Source: CAWDLX01 sp046728155 (GTDB lineage: Bacteria > Actinomycetota > Actinomycetes > Mycobacteriales > Micromonosporaceae). Taken from it: a stretch of DNA of 54,516 nucleotides. The position numbers and the translations under genes were made by a program. The stretch spans positions 1-54,516 of the forward strand of contig JBKPDY010000108.1 of the NCBI GenBank assembly GCA_046728155.1, given 5' to 3'. The notes beneath the pieces were generated by a model. It ran no database searches. It saw only the letters and a list, made by a program, of their open reading frames with translations, and was not told the DNA's origin. Positions 52,508-54,516 of this stretch are shown here, piece after piece (position 1 is the stretch's first letter; each line of letters opens with the position of its first letter).

Positions 52508-52531
52508 TCCATCCGTACCGACGATCTGCGG

Positions 52532-52537
52532 CAGTAT
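52532..52537 (+). promoter_or_regulatory. Possible -10 box (CAGTAT) of the second TIGR03086 gene
   Basis: CAGTAT, 6 nt (GGGACG), GTG. Confidence 0.4.
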
Positions 52538-52543
52538 GGGACG

Positions 52544-53125
52544 GTGGCGACCGACCCGCTGCCCCTGCTGTCGCGTGCCCTCGACCAGATGTCGGACCTG
52601 CTCGGCAGGGTACGACCCGAGCAGAGAGGCAACCCGACGCCCTGCTCGTCCTGGGACGTGGCTGCGCTGGCCCGCCACGTCGTCTTCGAGCTGGAGCGGT
52701 TCGAGGCGGCGGCGAGGCTGACGCAGCCGGACCGGAGGCAGGCGGCGGGCGAGATCGAAGGGGACTGGCGGGTCGCCTTCGACCGTGGCGCCGGCACGCT
52801 CCTTGCGGCGTGGCAGGAGGCTGGTGACCTGGACGCGACGGTAAGCCTGCCCGTCGGCGAGGTCCCCCGCTCGTTCGTAGTCAGCCAACAACTGACCGAG
52901 TACGCCGTGCACGCGTGGGACCTCGCCCGAGCGATTGACCACAGTGGACAGTTAGACGAAGAGATCGCCGCGGCCGCCCTCGCGTTTGCCTCGCGCAATC
53001 TCAAGCCCGAGCACCGGGGCGAGGGCAAGGCCTTCGGGCTCCAGGTGTCGGTAGCCGACCATGCACCGGCGACCGATCGGCTGGCCGGGTTCTTCGGCCG
53101 TGACCCTCACTGGAAGGCCACCTGA
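52544..53125 (+). CDS. TIGR03086-family (DinB-like) protein
   Basis: A 193-residue protein of the same family as the one at 29 kb. The first conserved histidine is in TPCSSWDVAALARHVVFELERF and the second in LTEYAVHAWDLARAI; it ends with the usual ATDRLAGFFGRDP. The predicted role is a metal- and possibly mycothiol-dependent enzyme with unknown substrate. It starts 36 bp after the coiled-coil gene and probably has its own leaderless promoter. Confidence 0.88.
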   Translation: MATDPLPLLSRALDQMSDLLGRVRPEQRGNPTPCSSWDVAALARHVVFELERFEAAARLTQPDRRQAAGEIEGDWRVAFDRGAGTLLAAWQEAGDLDATVSLPVGEVPRSFVVSQQLTEYAVHAWDLARAIDHSGQLDEEIAAAALAFASRNLKPEHRGEGKAFGLQVSVADHAPATDRLAGFFGRDPHWKAT

Positions 53126-53144
53126 TCGGGCCCGGCCCGGGCAA

Positions 53145-53203
53145 GATCCAACAAAATATCGAAGATGTTGGTCTGGTGGACTTTTCCGATATTCTGTTGG
53201 ATC
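53145..53203. repeat. Large AT-rich inverted repeat (17-bp arms, 25-nt loop)
   Basis: 53145-53161 and 53187-53203 pair at 16 of 17 positions, beginning and ending with GATC. It lies between two convergent genes and is much lower in GC than its surroundings. It may be a bidirectional terminator or a miniature mobile repeat. Confidence 0.75.
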
Positions 53204-53280
53204 AACCGACGCTGGCGCCGCAGTGGCGGGCCTCGATCCGGCCCTGGCCGCGGGCGCGCAGATCAGATGGTGCGGCCGCG

Positions 53281-54138
53281 CTAGGCGCCCGCGGCGGTGA
53301 CGATCGCGTCGGTGAGGAAACCAGCGACCAGTCCAGCCAGAAGAGCCCATGTCGTGACCTCTTTGAGGTTGAACCGTCGGGCCACGCCGAGCATCTCGAT
53401 CACGACGTACAGGATGGAGCCGGCCGCGAGCGCGAGGAAGGCCACGGTCACCGCGGTGTTGGTGTAGCTCTGACCCACGAGCGTGCCGAGAAAGGTCGGG
53501 CCGCCGCCGACGGCACCGAGTACGGCAAGGTAGCCCCAGGAGGGGCGTTCGCCAGCCGCCGCCATCGGCGCGACGATGCCGAAGCCCTCGGTCGCGTTGT
53601 GCAGCCCGAAGCCGATGATGAGCAGGACGGCCAGTGTCATCTCGCCCGCCGCCGCCGAGCTGCCGATCGCGAGCCCCTCGGCGAAGTTGTGCAGCCCGAT
53701 GCCGGCGGCGATCATCATCGCAAGGTGCTGCGCTGTTGACCGCGTCGTCGGGACAGCCGGCGCCATGTCCGTTGCGACGCTCGATCGCGTCGACGGCACG
53801 GCGGGTGCCGCTGCCGTGACACCGATATCGCGCTGGGCCCGCCGCCCCATCCAGCGGTCGAAGTAGACCAGTCCGAGCAGGCTCACCCCGAGGCCAACGG
53901 CGAGAATGACGCCGCGGCCGAACGCCGTGCCCGTTTGTCCGTCGGCCAGCGCCTCGTCGATCGGCTCCCAGGCGTGCGTGAGCACGTCCCAGAAGAGGAA
54001 GAGCAGGATGCCGGTGGCTACGGCGTTCAACGATGCCCGTACCTTGGGTGCCGGCTGCCTTAGTCGGCCGACTGGCAGCCCAAGGTAGATGGTGAATCCT
54101 GCGACGGCGCCGAGCAGCGCGATCTGTACAGGCGACAT
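53281..54138 (-). CDS. ZIP-family metal transporter
   Basis: A 285-residue ZIP (Zrt/Irt-like) permease with about eight transmembrane helices and a cytosolic loop after helix 3. The metal-binding pair is GIGLHNFAEGLAIG in helix 4 and GFGLHNATEGFGI in helix 5. It imports zinc, iron or manganese. The ATG has GGAGAT 5 nt upstream. A DtxR/IdeR-type box overlaps a TAGGCT -10 box about 35-45 nt upstream, suggesting metal-dependent repression. Confidence 0.92.
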   Translation of the reverse strand: MSPVQIALLGAVAGFTIYLGLPVGRLRQPAPKVRASLNAVATGILLFLFWDVLTHAWEPIDEALADGQTGTAFGRGVILAVGLGVSLLGLVYFDRWMGRRAQRDIGVTAAAPAVPSTRSSVATDMAPAVPTTRSTAQHLAMMIAAGIGLHNFAEGLAIGSSAAAGEMTLAVLLIIGFGLHNATEGFGIVAPMAAAGERPSWGYLAVLGAVGGGPTFLGTLVGQSYTNTAVTVAFLALAAGSILYVVIEMLGVARRFNLKEVTTWALLAGLVAGFLTDAIVTAAGA

Positions 54139-54165
54139 GTGATCTCCATTGCCGGACCGAGATGA

Positions 54166-54184
54166 TGAGGGCAGCCTAACCTAA
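54166..54184 (-). promoter_or_regulatory. DtxR/IdeR-type iron box over the ZIP promoter
   Basis: Read leftward the 19-mer starts TTAGGTTAGGCT, identical to the first 12 bases of the IdeR consensus TTAGGTTAGSCTAACCTAA, and matches 16 of 19 overall. It overlaps the -10 box TAGGCT (54173-54178). Confidence 0.65.
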
Positions 54185-54322
54185 CACCTACCACCACCAG
54201 AACCGGGTCGGAAGGGCTCCGCCGCCTGGTCATCCACCGACTCCGGCGTTGACGCCCGGTGCACAATCTCCATCGACACCGATATCGATACCGGCGCCGG
54301 CGGTCAGTCCGGCGTCCGTGGT

Positions 54323-54516
54323 ATGACCGTGGTCGACCCGTGCCCAGTTGTAACTGATCCGCCGTGCCCGCCGAAGCCGATCGCCGCTCGGTTGACCGTC
54401 ATGGATAGCGGATCCTCGGTGATCGCCGTCGTCACCAGCGGCAGCGACGGACATTTCAGCGTGACGCTGCGGCCGGGGAGCTATGAGCTGCGGGCCGCGG
54501 CTATGACCGGTCCCGC
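54323..54516 (+). CDS. Partial carboxypeptidase-regulatory-like secreted protein, 3' cut by the window
   Basis: The visible 64 residues read MTVVDPCPVVTDPPCPPKPI, then a beta-rich SSVIAVVTSGSDGHFSVTLRPGSYELRA segment, typical of small secreted or lipoprotein domains. The ATG lies inside the domain, and a Pro/Ala-rich lipoprotein-like linker (PPTPALTPGAQSPSTP) occurs just upstream in a different frame and ends at a TGA beside it. So the true N-terminus may have been lost by a frameshift near 54318, or the start is real. Confidence 0.45.
   Translation, partial: MTVVDPCPVVTDPPCPPKPIAARLTVMDSGSSVIAVVTSGSDGHFSVTLRPGSYELRAAAMTGP

Noticed and set aside
1..54516. CRISPR array, tRNA, rRNA, prophage
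   Set aside because: No regularly spaced repeats, no GGTTCGAATCC-type T-arms, no rRNA cores and no phage structural genes were seen.

Overview
The window is high-GC DNA with GTG/TTG starts, F420 and mycothiol-era protein families, a GlnE/GlnA pair, a conservon (CvnA-D) and a type A RNase P RNA. This points to an actinomycete, most likely Micromonosporaceae (inference; no rRNA is present to confirm it). There are no tRNA or rRNA genes and no CRISPR array.

The backbone follows a gene order known from Mycobacterium tuberculosis Rv2215-Rv2230c (recalled, not searched): sucB, epimerase, lipB, lipA, DUF4191, RDD, glnA, glnE, glnA2, panB, then further on RNase H/phosphatase, zinc-ribbon protein and Nif3. 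Against that order the window carries two insertions. The first (3.15-8.65 kb, between lipB and lipA) holds an Orn/Lys/Arg decarboxylase and a leftward unit aspS2 - aminotransferase - SDR, headed by a complete T-box riboswitch with an apparent Asp (GAC) specifier. The second (22.3-40.0 kb, between panB and the RNase H gene) holds npdG, an RNB nuclease, a histone H1-like protein, an ECF sigma factor pair, HIT and methyltransferase genes, a broken IS481 transposase, two decayed genes (M28 peptidase, sodium/solute symporter), rnpB, TSUP and DUF1295 membrane proteins and an acyltransferase-3/SGNH protein.

The 10.9-21 kb block is nitrogen metabolism: glutamine synthetase with a GlnR-like operator and adenylylation tyrosine, its adenylyltransferase GlnE (with a 2 x 21-residue repeat insert), a second non-adenylylatable GlnA2 and glutamine-dependent NAD synthetase. 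At 44.9-51.4 kb a leftward six-gene operon joins an Amt-type transporter whose first twin-His residue is Gln, a two-TM sensor-like protein without a kinase domain, a NIT-domain histidine kinase, a roadblock protein, a DUF742 protein and a GTPase. This Amt-conservon unit is the best candidate for an undescribed signalling system. The right end has a coiled-coil protein, a TIGR03086 protein and a ZIP metal transporter with a DtxR/IdeR-type box over its promoter.

Regulation is unusually readable. At least eight genes have a TANNNT -10 box exactly 6 nt before the start codon, the signature of leaderless mRNAs. Small repeats (44-bp tandem, 63-bp in-frame, 25-bp flanking a 77-bp duplication) and a recurrent TCCACAANGGA motif are scattered through otherwise ordinary genes.
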